From assembly GCF_900169505.1 (NCBI RefSeq), contig NZ_LT827021.1:310001-374000 (forward strand): 64,000 nt of DNA. Reading direction: 5' to 3'. The position numbers were made by a program, and so were the translations under genes. Source of the stretch: Arabiibacter massiliensis. GTDB lineage: Bacteria > Actinomycetota > Coriobacteriia > Coriobacteriales > Eggerthellaceae. The notes under the pieces are model-generated. The model made no database searches. It was given only the letters and a program-made list of their open reading frames with translations, and was not told the DNA's origin. Positions 54,886 through 63,265 of this stretch are shown here, piece by piece (position 1 is the first letter of the stretch; the number at the start of each line of letters is the position of its first letter).

Positions 54886-55506
54886 ATGGGCGGATCGGGC
54901 ACCTGGCTCGACTGGGCGGTGGAGTTGCAGGCCATCGCGCAGGCGGGGCTCGCCTACGGGCGGGACGACTTCGACATCGAGCGCTTCGAGCGCGTGCGCG
55001 AGATCGCGGCCGAGATGGTGGCCCGCGGCGCCGAGATGCCCGTGGACGAGGTGCGGCCGCTCTTCTGCGACGAGGCGGGCTATCAGACGCCGAAGATCGA
55101 CGTGCGCGCCGCCGTGTTCGAGGGCGAGGGCATCCTGCTGGTGCAGGAGCGCGACGGGCGCTGGTCGCTGCCCGGGGGCTGGGCCGACGTGGGGCTTTCG
55201 CTTGCCGAGAACGTGGCCAAGGAGGCGCGCGAGGAGGCCGGCCTCGAGGTGATCCCCCGCCGCGTGATCGCGCTTCAGGACCGCGCCAAGCGCAACGTGC
55301 CGAAGTTCGTCCATTCCGTGTGCGTCGTGTTCATCGAGTGCGAGGCCGTGGGCGGCAGCTTCCAGGAGAACATCGAGACTTCGGCGAGCGGCTATTTCCC
55401 CTTAGACGCCCTCCCGCCGCTCTGCGAGCCGAAGACCTCCGAGGCCCAAGTGCGCCTCTGCTTCGAAGCCCACCACGACCCGCACTGGGTCACTCAGCTG
55501 GATTGA
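54886..55506 (+). CDS. Nudix hydrolase with N-terminal Nudix_N_2-like domain
   Basis: A 206-aa protein. The N-terminal ~65 residues (WLDWAVELQAIAQAGLAYG, FDIERFERVREIAAEM) match the helical region found before ADP-ribose-type Nudix domains. The Nudix box occupies residues 98-120: the glutamates E113, E116 and E117 remain, but the first Glu is Leu104 and the Arg is Lys112. This variant occurs in relatives, so activity is likely but the substrate (ADP-ribose or a sugar nucleotide) is uncertain. It starts 13 bp after the glycosyltransferase gene. Confidence 0.86.
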   Translation: MGGSGTWLDWAVELQAIAQAGLAYGRDDFDIERFERVREIAAEMVARGAEMPVDEVRPLFCDEAGYQTPKIDVRAAVFEGEGILLVQERDGRWSLPGGWADVGLSLAENVAKEAREEAGLEVIPRRVIALQDRAKRNVPKFVHSVCVVFIECEAVGGSFQENIETSASGYFPLDALPPLCEPKTSEAQVRLCFEAHHDPHWVTQLD

Positions 55507-55515
55507 ACGGCAGGC

Positions 55516-55625
55516 AAATCCAGCGCAAATCCAGCGCGAATCAAGCAGAAATCCAGCGTAGATCTAGCGTAGATCAAGCGCAGATCCAGCGGAAACCAAG
55601 CGGATTCCAAGCGCAAGTCACGCAA
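55516..55625. repeat. 11-bp tandem repeat, about ten units
   Basis: Ten consecutive imperfect 11-bp units, consensus AAATCCAGCGC (first two identical, the others with one to four changes), starting 10 bp after the Nudix stop. The units are roughly one helical turn each. It is immediately followed by an A-rich, promoter-like stretch before the next gene. Confidence 0.85.
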
Positions 55626-55692
55626 AAAAATAGCTTTTGATCAGGTAAAATAAGGTCATTGTAAAAAGATCCCCATCGAAAGGATCGCCCCT

Positions 55693-56630
55693 ATGACCTT
55701 GTACATTGCCGGCCCTTCTGCGCTGGAATATTGGAGGAAGACCCCGTTCGGGCCCAGTCGTCGATCGCGAGCCGCCCTTCCTTTCGGCGGCGCCGATGCC
55801 GCTTCCGAGTTCAAGGTTGCCGATGCCGTCTCCATCAAGGAAGCCGGCCTCTCCTGGCTTTCTGAACCCGTCCACCTTCTTGTGTCCGCCGCTTCCTCGC
55901 GTCGACGATGCTCAAAGGTGGCGTTCCATGTATGTTCGGTATCCCTCCCGGCCGCCTCCTTTGAACGGGTTTCCCGCGACGTGCTGGTCGCCTCACCTGA
56001 ACTGGCGTGCGCTATGGCGGCCCCGGAGGAGCGGTTCCCGTTCTTCGTGGAGCTTCTCTACGAGCTCTGCGGATGGTACCGCCTTCCGAACGGCAGAAGG
56101 GGGGACTTCATCGAGCGCCCGCCCGCGACGAGCGTGGCCAGCTTGGGCGCGTTCGCGGAGAAGGCGCTCTGCGGAAGGCCCTGCGCTATGTGTGCGACAA
56201 TTCGCTGTCCCCCGTGGAGACCGACATTGCCGAGGCCATGGTGTTCGACCCGCGCATGGGCGGGTTCGGCGTCGAGAAGCCCTTGCTGAACAGGCGGTTC
56301 GAAGTGGCGCGAGAAGACAGGCAGGCGCTGCCCCAGTCGGCGTACGTGCCGGATCTGTGCTGGCCGCGAGCGCGCATCTCGATCGAGTACGACAGCGACC
56401 TGCATCACCGTGGCGAGCGCGACATCTCGAGGGATGCGATCCGGCGCAACGGCATACAGCAGCTCGGCACGCGCGTCATCACGCTCACCTGGGCCCAGGC
56501 CTCGAACTACTACGAGTTCGAGCGCGTCGCGACGATGGTGGCGAAGGCCTTGGGCAAGAGGCGAAGCGCGGTCTGGGACACGTGGGAGCCTCGGCGCAGG
56601 GAGCTCCACCGCTTGCTGTTCGCGCGTTGA
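55693..56630 (+). pseudogene. Frameshifted endonuclease-like (PD-(D/E)xK, DUF559/Vsr-type) gene
   Basis: The first frame (ATG at 55693, AAAGGATCGCCCC upstream) encodes MTLYIAGPSALEYWRKTP and runs to about 56170. The second frame continues the protein with ALRKALRYVCDNSLSPVETD, GGFGVEKPLLNRRFEV, YVPDLCWPRARISIEYDSD and VITLTWAQA to 56630. A CTCT at 56167-56170 fits a two-base insertion (or one-base loss) as cause. The C-terminal part has the PD..E-Y-D pattern of Vsr-like nucleases. Related full-length proteins of ~310 aa are common in this family of bacteria (from memory). Role unknown. Confidence 0.7.
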
Positions 56631-56643
56631 GGCGTCTCTGTGG

Positions 56644-56854
56644 TGCAAAGTCGTCGAGTTATGCACCCTTGCGTCATCGAAAAGGGCCGAAAAATGCAAT
56701 GTACTCGAGTTATGCACCTTTTGGAAGGCTGTTTGAAGGTCGGTGAAGCGAATGGGCTTTTCGCGACCTGCGGTTTCTCCGCCGAGCGTTTCGATCTGGG
56801 TGCGCGAGGGGCGAAATCACTCAACGCGAGGGTGCATAACTCGAGCACATTGCA
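56644..56854. repeat. Composite intergenic repeat, copy 2
   Basis: Direct arms at 56644-56673 and 56695-56719 (core CGAGTTATGCACC), separated by a GAAAAGGGCCG spacer, and an inverted arm at 56824-56854. The first direct arm and the inverted arm can pair. The total length (211 bp) and 51-bp period match copy 1 at 3581-3792. The region up to the OPT gene holds no other gene. Confidence 0.8.
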
Positions 56855-56858
56855 ACGG

Positions 56859-56895
56859 GGAGCCGGGGAGCACGCTGGGCGCTCCCGGCTCCCGC
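56859..56895 (-). terminator. Possible terminator after the OPT transporter
   Basis: A GC-rich stem (GGGAGCCGGGAGC with GCTCCCCGGCTCCC, minus strand) just beyond the OPT stop. No T run on the minus strand, so moderate support only. Confidence 0.45.
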
Positions 56896-56901
56896 TCGTC
56901 T

Positions 56902-58611
56902 TTACGCTCCCAGGTCCATGAAGACGGCGGCCAGGGCCACCAGCACGCCGACGATGGACTCGCCGCCGAGCAGGCCGCTCGACACCACGAGGCCGGTCTC
57001 GGCTTGCGCCTTCTCGCGGGCGGCGCGCTCATCGGGGGCGAGCTTGGCGCGGCGGCGCTTGCATACGGCGTCGTAGGCCACCTTGGCCATGGCTCCCAGA
57101 AACGCCGTGAGCGACATGTAGAAGGGCAGGTAGATGCCCAGTCCCAGCATCATGGCGGGGAACCCGACCAGGTAGAGCAGAAAGCCGCCCGCGAGCCCGA
57201 TGACGAAGGCGGGCACGCTCGGGATGCCGGACACCATCGTGGCCACCACCGAGGCCTGCGCGGACACGAACGATCCCTGCGGCCCGAACGCCTCGGGGCC
57301 GTACGCGCCCACGAGCACGGCCATCACGGCCACGGCGACGAGCGCGCCCAGCACGGCGCCGATCGCCTGGCCGACGAACTGGGCCTTCGGCGAGGTGCCC
57401 AGCACGTGCCCCGCGTGGAAGTCGTTCATCACGTCGCCGGCCAAGCCGCACGCCACGGCCACGATGCCGGCCACGAAGAACAGCTGCACCTGCGGCACGC
57501 TGGAGACGGCGGCCACGGCCAGAAGCACGATGAGGCCGAAGATCTCCATGGGGTCGATGCCCGTCTGGCCCACGCTCTGCGCGCTCATGGCGGTGGCCAC
57601 CCAGGCGAGCGCCACTACGACGACGGCCGGCACGGGCCCGAGGCCCAGTCCGAAGCAGATGACGAGCGCCACGGCCGCCACGGCGCAGGCCGCGAGCCCC
57701 GCGCTCACGCGCATCCGCTTCCGCGATCTGCCCGCGTTCTCGCCGGCCGCGACGGGAGCGGCGGCCCCGAGCGCGATCGACCCGCGCGTGTCGCGCAGCA
57801 TGCGGACGGCCTTCGGCAGGATGTTCTTCGCGATCACGCCCACGCCGGCACCCATCATGACGCCCATCCCCAGGCTCGACACGATGCCCTGCGCGCCGGC
57901 CACGTCCCACAGGCCCGCGGACGTGCCGCCCACGATGATGCCGAAGTTCGCGAGCACCGCGCCGGCGAACCACACGGCCACCGCACCTGTTCCCACCAGG
58001 AACCCGACGGCCAGCAGCATGGGGGAGAGGTACACCCCGAATGCCACGCCGGGGATGCCGACGTTGCCGAAGAGCATGGCCGGGATCACGCCGAAGAAGT
58101 CACGCAGCGCCGTGAACGCGCCCGCGAAGCCCATCGACCCGAACAACTTCACGCCCACCTTGCCGCCGGCGTCGCCCGCGATGAGCGTCTGGGCGGCCGC
58201 CTCGCCGATGGGGTACTCGAGCTCGGCGTCCTCGATGAAGTGGCGGCGAAGAAGCGCGGTGCACACGAGGCCGAGCACGACGCCCGAGAGCGCCACGAGC
58301 AGCATCTCGTAGACGCCCACCTCGTCGGCGAAGCCGAGCATCCAGATGCCGGGGATGGTGAAAGCCAGGCCGCCCGCCACCATGGCGCCGGCGCTCATCA
58401 CGGTGTGCGTGACGTTGGCCTCGTTGAGGCTGGCCTTGCCGCGCCCGAGCGCCTTCAGGAAGAACAGCGAGATGATGGCCGCGAACACGATGGGCCAGGG
58501 AAGCGCCCCCATCTTGAGGGCCGTGTACACCGATGCGGCGGTGATGATGGCGCAGCCGACGCAGCCTATGAGGATGCCGCGCAGCGTCAGCTGCCCTTTG
58601 ACAGAGTCCAT
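56902..58611 (-). CDS. OPT-family oligopeptide transporter
   Basis: A proton-coupled importer of peptides or metal-chelator complexes. The 569-aa protein has about 14-16 hydrophobic helices. It begins QLTLRGILIGCVGCAIITA and carries the family-typical NEANVTHTVMSAGAM, ELEYPIGEAAAQTLIAG, DVMNDFHAGHVLGTSPKAQFVGQ and the C-terminal GLLGGESIVGVL. The ATG at 58611 has CGAAGGAGCAGAC upstream. The substrate cannot be told. A charged cytoplasmic loop lies around residues 275-305. Confidence 0.9.
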   Translation of the reverse strand: MDSVKGQLTLRGILIGCVGCAIITAASVYTALKMGALPWPIVFAAIISLFFLKALGRGKASLNEANVTHTVMSAGAMVAGGLAFTIPGIWMLGFADEVGVYEMLLVALSGVVLGLVCTALLRRHFIEDAELEYPIGEAAAQTLIAGDAGGKVGVKLFGSMGFAGAFTALRDFFGVIPAMLFGNVGIPGVAFGVYLSPMLLAVGFLVGTGAVAVWFAGAVLANFGIIVGGTSAGLWDVAGAQGIVSSLGMGVMMGAGVGVIAKNILPKAVRMLRDTRGSIALGAAAPVAAGENAGRSRKRMRVSAGLAACAVAAVALVICFGLGLGPVPAVVVVALAWVATAMSAQSVGQTGIDPMEIFGLIVLLAVAAVSSVPQVQLFFVAGIVAVACGLAGDVMNDFHAGHVLGTSPKAQFVGQAIGAVLGALVAVAVMAVLVGAYGPEAFGPQGSFVSAQASVVATMVSGIPSVPAFVIGLAGGFLLYLVGFPAMMLGLGIYLPFYMSLTAFLGAMAKVAYDAVCKRRRAKLAPDERAAREKAQAETGLVVSSGLLGGESIVGVLVALAAVFMDLGA

Positions 58612-58680
58612 GTCTGCTCCTTCGCGTATATCCGCTTCCCCTCTCTTCGGGAAGTCGGGTTACCTGACGGACGAGTACAG

Positions 58681-58686
58681 TATAAT
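58681..58686 (+). promoter_or_regulatory. -10 box for coaX
   Basis: TATAAT about 120 bp upstream of the chosen GTG start. An ATG three bases after it (58690) would lie upstream of the transcript start, which argues against it as the start codon. Confidence 0.45.
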
Positions 58687-58800
58687 CGGATGCTGTACGC
58701 GGAAACATCGTTAAATTCGCGTGATTGTGGGAAAACGCAGGGAAAGGCGGACGAATTGAGGGGCGAGGAACGCGCGCGCTCGCAGGAGGGCGAAGGGGCG

Positions 58801-59562
58801 GTGCTGGCCGTCGACGTGGGCAACTCGGTCACGAATCTGGGGCTCTTCGAGGCCGGCGAGCTGGCCGCCACATGGACGGCCACCACGTTCGAGCGCATGA
58901 CGGCCGACGAGGCGCGCTCGCGCGTGGCGTCGTTCCTGTCCACGCTCGAAGAGCCCGTGGAGGTGGCCGACGGCATCGTGGCCTCGGTGGTGCCGAGCCT
59001 CACCGACGCGTGGGTGGAGGCCGTGCGCGCGTGCGCGGGGCGCCGCCCGCTCGTGGTGGGCCCGGGCCTGAAGACGGGCGTGAAGATGCGCTACAACGAT
59101 CCCGGCGAGCTGGGGGCCGACCGCGTGGCCGACCTGGCGGCGGCGCGCGAGACGTACGAGCCGCCCTTCCTCGTGGTGGACCTGGGCACCACCACGAACT
59201 TCGAGGTGGTGGACGCCGACGGCGTGTTCGTGGGCGGCATCATCGCGCCGGGCCTCAGGCTGGCCGCGCGAGCCGTGGCGGATGCGGCGGCCCAGCTCGC
59301 GGTCGTCGACCTGCGCGCGCCCGCCTCGGTCATCGGCAAGAACACGCGCGAGGCCATGCGCTCGGGCATCGTCATGGGCGAGGTCGCGCGTATCGACGGG
59401 CTGGTGGACGCGGTATGGCGCGAGCTGGGCTGCGAGACGCCCGTGATAGCCACGGGCGAGGACGCCCGCGCGATGGCGGCGCTCTCGGAGCGCGTGACGG
59501 ATGTGGACGAGCACCTCACGCTGCGCGGCCTGGGCGTGCTGCATGGATTGAACCGACGTTAG
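58801..59562 (+). CDS. coaX: Type III pantothenate kinase
   Basis: First step of coenzyme A synthesis, ASKHA fold. The start GTG at 58801 gives VLAVDVGNSVTNLGLF, aligned with the family start; AGGAGG lies 11 nt and GAAGGGG 2 nt upstream. A TTG at 58756 is the alternative. VVPSLTD, NDPGELGADRVADL and VVDLGTTTNFEVVDADG are the substrate and nucleotide motifs, and GGIIAPGLRLA follows. Length 253 aa. CoaX needs a monovalent cation in known members. The antiporter gene starts 16 bp after the stop. Confidence 0.92.
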   Translation: MLAVDVGNSVTNLGLFEAGELAATWTATTFERMTADEARSRVASFLSTLEEPVEVADGIVASVVPSLTDAWVEAVRACAGRRPLVVGPGLKTGVKMRYNDPGELGADRVADLAAARETYEPPFLVVDLGTTTNFEVVDADGVFVGGIIAPGLRLAARAVADAAAQLAVVDLRAPASVIGKNTREAMRSGIVMGEVARIDGLVDAVWRELGCETPVIATGEDARAMAALSERVTDVDEHLTLRGLGVLHGLNRR

Positions 59563-59578
59563 CGGAGAAGGGGTCGAC

Positions 59579-60895
59579 GTGGAGAAGGGCAATGTGAAGG
59601 CGCTTGCGCCCATCGGGGTGTTCCTCGTGCTTTATCTGGGGCTGGGCGTGCTGTTCGAGTACGGGATGGGCATCCCGATGGGGTTCTACAACATCCCCAT
59701 CGTGGTGATCTTCCTGGTGGCGCTTCTGGTGGCGTGCGTGCAAAACCGCAAGCTGCCGTTCGATGACAAGCTGGTCATCATGGGGCGCGGCATCGGGGAC
59801 AAGACCATCGTCACCATGGTGCTCATCTTCATGGTGGCCGGCATCTTCGTGGGCACCGTCGGCCGCGACAGCGCCGAGAGCGTGGCCTACCTCATGTTGT
59901 CCATCATCCCTGCGCAGCTGGCCGTGGTGGTGCTGTTCGTGGTGAGCTGCTTCGTGTCGCTGGCCATGGGCACGTCGGTGGGCACCATCACGCTCATCAC
60001 GCCCATCGCCGTGGCGGTGTCGTCGGCCTCGGGGTTCGATCTGCCCCTGTGCATCGCCTCGGTCATGGGCGGCGCGATGTTCGGCGACAACCTGTCGTTC
60101 ATCTCCGACACCACCATCGCGGCCTGCCAGGGCCAGGGCTGCCAGATGAAGGACAAGTTCCGCGAGAACTTCAAGATAGCGGTGCCGGCCGCCGTGGCGG
60201 CGCTCGTCATCATCCTGGCGCTGTCGCTCGGTTCCGACATCACGGGCACGGTGAGCCACGACTACGACCTGATCCAGCTCATCCCGTACCTCATCGTGCT
60301 GGTGGGCGGCATCGTGGGCGTGAACGTGTTCGTCGTGCTTCTGCTGGGCATCCTGTCGGGCTCCATCATCATGGTGGCCACCGGCGCCACCGCGGCCACC
60401 GACCTTCTGGCCAGCATGGGCTCGGGCGCGGCCGGCATGTTCGAGACCACGATGGTGGCGGTGCTCGTGAGCGCCATCTGCGCGCTCATCCGCGAGTACG
60501 GCGGGTTCACGGCGCTTTTGAACGGCATCCAGAGCCTGTTCAAGAGCAAGAAGGGCGGACAGCTGGGCATGGGCCTGCTGGTGGGCGCCATGGACATCGC
60601 CACGGCCAACAACACGGTAGCCATCGTCATCGCCAACCCCATCGCGGCCGACATGGCCGAGACCTACGGCATCACGCGGCGCAAGACGGCGTCCATCCTC
60701 GACACGTTCTCGTGCGTGTTCCAGGGCGTCATCCCCTACGGCGCGCAGATGCTCGTGGCCATTTCGGCGGCCACCGAGCTGGGACATGCGGTGTCGGCGT
60801 TCCAGATCATCCCGTTTTTGTTCTACCCGTTTTTGCTGCTGGCGAGCTCGCTCGTGTTCATCTTCCTCGTGCCCGACAAGGCCGAACGCTCGTAA
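59579..60895 (+). CDS. NhaC-family Na+/H+ antiporter
   Basis: A 438-aa integral membrane protein with about 11-12 helices. The signature SLAMGTSVGTITLITPIA, ASVMGGAMFGDNLSFISDTTIAAC and the second repeat GAMDIATANNTVAIVIANPIA match NhaC antiporters, which exchange Na+ or organic ions such as malate/lactate for H+. The start is a GTG at 59579 (VEKGNVKA) with GAGAAGGGG upstream. Functionally it could work with a Na+-pumping pyrophosphatase (inference). Confidence 0.88.
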   Translation: MEKGNVKALAPIGVFLVLYLGLGVLFEYGMGIPMGFYNIPIVVIFLVALLVACVQNRKLPFDDKLVIMGRGIGDKTIVTMVLIFMVAGIFVGTVGRDSAESVAYLMLSIIPAQLAVVVLFVVSCFVSLAMGTSVGTITLITPIAVAVSSASGFDLPLCIASVMGGAMFGDNLSFISDTTIAACQGQGCQMKDKFRENFKIAVPAAVAALVIILALSLGSDITGTVSHDYDLIQLIPYLIVLVGGIVGVNVFVVLLLGILSGSIIMVATGATAATDLLASMGSGAAGMFETTMVAVLVSAICALIREYGGFTALLNGIQSLFKSKKGGQLGMGLLVGAMDIATANNTVAIVIANPIAADMAETYGITRRKTASILDTFSCVFQGVIPYGAQMLVAISAATELGHAVSAFQIIPFLFYPFLLLASSLVFIFLVPDKAERS

Positions 60896-61234
60896 GGGCT
60901 CGGCTTGCTCTTTGGAGCATGGCGGGCGCGGGTTTTTCGTGACCTGGGGGGATCAGCCGGGCGCGTTCGCATGCGCCGAGGGGCGAACGGGTCGTTCGGC
61001 TTTTCGGCCCCTCGAATGCACGGTTTTGGCCGCTGTGAAGCTCGACCGGGCGACACGGCGGAAGCTAGCGCTCTGCGACCAGGGAAAACGCGTCGAGGTT
61101 GCACTGTCCGAGCGCGCGGGGAGCCTTCAGACATCCGAAAACCCTTCAGAACGGCGAAAACCGTGCACCGGAAGGGCCGGAAAGCTGAAGACGGCTCCTC
61201 CGAGTGCGCTGTGCGCGGATTCCTCGACGCGAGC
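60896..61234. other. 339-bp region without a convincing gene
   Basis: No credible coding frame. A nested inverted repeat at 60977-61014 (CGAGGGGC with GCCCCTCG, inner CGAAC with GTTCG) could be the nhaC transcript end, but it lacks a T run. Confidence 0.55.
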
Positions 61235-61768
61235 TTAGCTCCAGCCGCCTTCGCGCAGGACGGCGCCGTCGAGGGTTTTGAGGGCGAAGGCGCTGCGGTC
61301 GTAGACGGCGTAGCTGGCCGTGCCGTCCTTCGGGATGGATGTGCTGCCGGGGTTGACGTGCAGCACGCCGTCGCGCTCGTCGAGGGTCTTCACGTGGGTG
61401 TGGCCGGTGAGCAGGGCGCTTCCGGGTGCGAGGCTCGGCGCGAGGTCGAGGTGCCCGTGCGTGAGGAAGAGCTCGTGCCCGTCGGCCTCCACCAAGGCGT
61501 AGTCGGCCATGCAGGGGAAGTCGAGCAGCATCTGGTCGACTTCCGCGTCGCAGTTGCCGCGCACGGCCACGATGCGCCCGGCCATGCCGTTGAGCACGGC
61601 GGCGACCTCGCGGGGCGCGTAGCCTTCCGGCAGGTCGTTGCGCGGGCCGTGGTAGAGCACATCGCCCAGGAGGACGATGCGGTCGGGCGACTCCGCCTCG
61701 ATGCGCGCCGCGAGCGCGCGCACGGCCGCCGCCGAGCCGTGGATGTCCGATGCGATGACGAGCTTCAT
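61235..61768 (-). CDS. yfcE: YfcE-type metallophosphodiesterase
   Basis: A 177-aa calcineurin-like phosphatase. Metal ligands are seen in ASDIHGS (residues 8-10), LLGDVLYHG, VRGNCDAE, THGHLD and LLTGHTHVKT, then HVNPGSTSIPKDG. It hydrolyses phosphodiesters in vitro in E. coli; the natural substrate is unknown. The ATG at 61768 has TTGGAGGCATCC upstream. Confidence 0.9.
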   Translation of the reverse strand: MKLVIASDIHGSAAAVRALAARIEAESPDRIVLLGDVLYHGPRNDLPEGYAPREVAAVLNGMAGRIVAVRGNCDAEVDQMLLDFPCMADYALVEADGHELFLTHGHLDLAPSLAPGSALLTGHTHVKTLDERDGVLHVNPGSTSIPKDGTASYAVYDRSAFALKTLDGAVLREGGWS

Positions 61769-61815
61769 GGATGCCTCCAATCGTTGGGGAAGGCATCTAG
61801 TTTAGCGCACCGGTT

Positions 61816-61942
61816 GTCATCCTGAGCGAAGCGAACGAAGTGAGCGGAGTCGAAGGATCCCGTGTGGCGCCAGCCGGAACGCTTCCAGCTGGCGCCACAC
61901 GGGATCCTTCGACTCCGGCCTACGGACTCCGCTCAGGATGAC
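61816..61942. repeat. Long palindromic GTCATCCTGAGC element with 20-bp inner arms
   Basis: It opens GTCATCCTGAGCGAAGCG, proceeds to GAGTCGAAGGATCC and returns through GGATCCTTCGACTC to GCTCAGGATGAC. The inner part is a perfect 20-bp stem (61857-61876 region with GTGTGGCGCCAGC) around a 13-nt loop. A partial extra end, ACTCAGGATGAC, lies at 61964-61975. It lies between two minus-strand genes. Confidence 0.85.
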
Positions 61943-61981
61943 AAAGGGTTGGCTTCGCGCTCCACTCAGGATGACAAAGGG

Positions 61982-62617
61982 CTAGTTCTCCAGCTCGTCC
62001 ATGATGTCGCGGTCGGCCAGCACCTGGTCGCGGGCCATGGCGGCGAGGCCGCGGTAAAGCGGCACGCTCGCGCGCTTCTCCACGTCGTCGCAGAGGGCCG
62101 GCACCCAGGCGGCCAGGTGGTCGCGCCCGAACGCGGCCTGCGTCTCCACGAGCCGCTCCGCTTCGTCGGCCTCTCCGGCCGCAAGCGCCGCCGCCGTCCG
62201 CTCGGCCAGCTTCGCCATGAAGTCGAACTCGAGCGCCACGTGGTCCTCAGGCAGATCGAAGCCCGCCGGCGCCTCGAGGCCCGCCTCGCGGTAGAGCGCC
62301 GTCACCTCGTCGCGCGCCTCCTGCATGAGCAGGTGCACGGGGCTCGTGTACACCGACTCGTAGGGAGCCACCGGATGCGCGCTCATCCCCAGGAACAGCC
62401 GGTTGTAGTCGGCCTCCGCGTCGATGCGCAGCCGCTCGTCATCGCCCTGCGCCAGCTCGGCGAAGAACGCGGCCAGGGGGTGGGACTCGTCGTCGCTGGC
62501 CGCCGCCCTCATGGACGCGAGGAACGCCGTATCGGGGGCGGCGGCGAACGCGCGGGAGAGGAAGCGGTAGGCGAGCGCGCGATCCTCCATGAGCTCGATC
62601 TTCTCGCTCGTGTCCAT
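61982..62617 (-). CDS. TorD/DmsD-family molybdoenzyme chaperone
   Basis: A cytoplasmic chaperone (211 aa) that helps insert the cofactor and controls Tat export of the adjacent molybdoenzyme. All-helical; VAPYESVYTSPVHLL and a downstream ADEAERLVETQAAFGRDHL-type segment (E...F..HL..W.P) match the TorD family. AAGGAGCATCA precedes the ATG. It is the third gene after the molybdoenzyme and FeS subunit. Confidence 0.85.
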   Translation of the reverse strand: MDTSEKIELMEDRALAYRFLSRAFAAAPDTAFLASMRAAASDDESHPLAAFFAELAQGDDERLRIDAEADYNRLFLGMSAHPVAPYESVYTSPVHLLMQEARDEVTALYREAGLEAPAGFDLPEDHVALEFDFMAKLAERTAAALAAGEADEAERLVETQAAFGRDHLAAWVPALCDDVEKRASVPLYRGLAAMARDQVLADRDIMDELEN

Positions 62618-62717
62618 TGATGCTCCTTATCGTCGGATGGATGGAAAGCCGGGCGCCGCGAAGGGGAGGGAGGTCGGCGGTGCCCGGCTGGGGCAGGGTA
62701 TGCCCGGGTCGTTCAGC

Positions 62718-63260
62718 TTACGAGACGTACACGCTCGGGTTCGTGGCGCCCTCCATGCGCGCGCCGCCCTTCGCGGTCGCGGCCTTCTCCATCTCGGAGA
62801 GCGGGCCGAACTGCAGCGCCTTCATCGGGCAGGTGAGCACGCAATGCGGCATCTCGAGGTCCTCGCCGCGGCCGACGGACAGGCACGTGTCGCACTTGTC
62901 CATCTTGAAGCCGCCGCCCTCCTGCTTGACGTACTGCGGCACGTCGAAGGGGCAGGCCGCCGAGCACGTCTTGCACCCGATGCACTTCTCCAAATCCACC
63001 ACCACGGCGCCGTCCTCCTCGCGCTTGCTGATGGCGCCCTGCGGGCACTTCTCAACGCACGCGGGATTCTCGCAGTGCATGCACGACAGCGACTCGAAAT
63101 GGCGCTTGACGTCGGGGAACGTTCCCTCTTCCGTCTCCTGGACGTTGCGGCGGGACACGGTGCCCGCCTCTATCTCGTGCCACTGCTTGCAGGCCACCTG
63201 GCAGGCCCAGCATTTGATGCAGCGGCTCGTATCGACGTAGAATCCGTACTGCTCAGCCAT
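62718..63260 (-). CDS. DmsB-type 4Fe-4S ferredoxin subunit
   Basis: Electron-transfer subunit of a DMSO-reductase-family complex. The 180-aa protein carries 16 cysteines for four [4Fe-4S] clusters: CIKCWACQVAC, CMHCENPACVEKCP, CIGCKTCSAACPFDVP and CDTC with CVLTCP. The protein has no signal peptide, as usual, because it travels with the catalytic subunit. It lies 5 bp after the molybdoenzyme gene. Confidence 0.93.
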   Translation of the reverse strand: MAEQYGFYVDTSRCIKCWACQVACKQWHEIEAGTVSRRNVQETEEGTFPDVKRHFESLSCMHCENPACVEKCPQGAISKREEDGAVVVDLEKCIGCKTCSAACPFDVPQYVKQEGGGFKMDKCDTCLSVGRGEDLEMPHCVLTCPMKALQFGPLSEMEKAATAKGGARMEGATNPSVYVS

Positions 63261-63265
63261 CGTCG

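Noticed and set aside
55516..55625. Tandem repeats considered as a CRISPR array
   Set aside because: The period is 11 bp with no spacers, and no cas genes are nearby.
55320..55640. Frame encoding an 11-residue repeat (QIQRKSSANQA-like) across the tandem array
   Set aside because: Its 5' two thirds is a shadow of the Nudix gene; the peptide repeat is a by-product of the 11-bp unit (three units make 33 bp).
58690..58800. ATG at 58690 as the coaX start
   Set aside because: It lies 3 nt after the -10 box, so it is upstream of the probable transcript start, and it would add 37 residues absent from the family.
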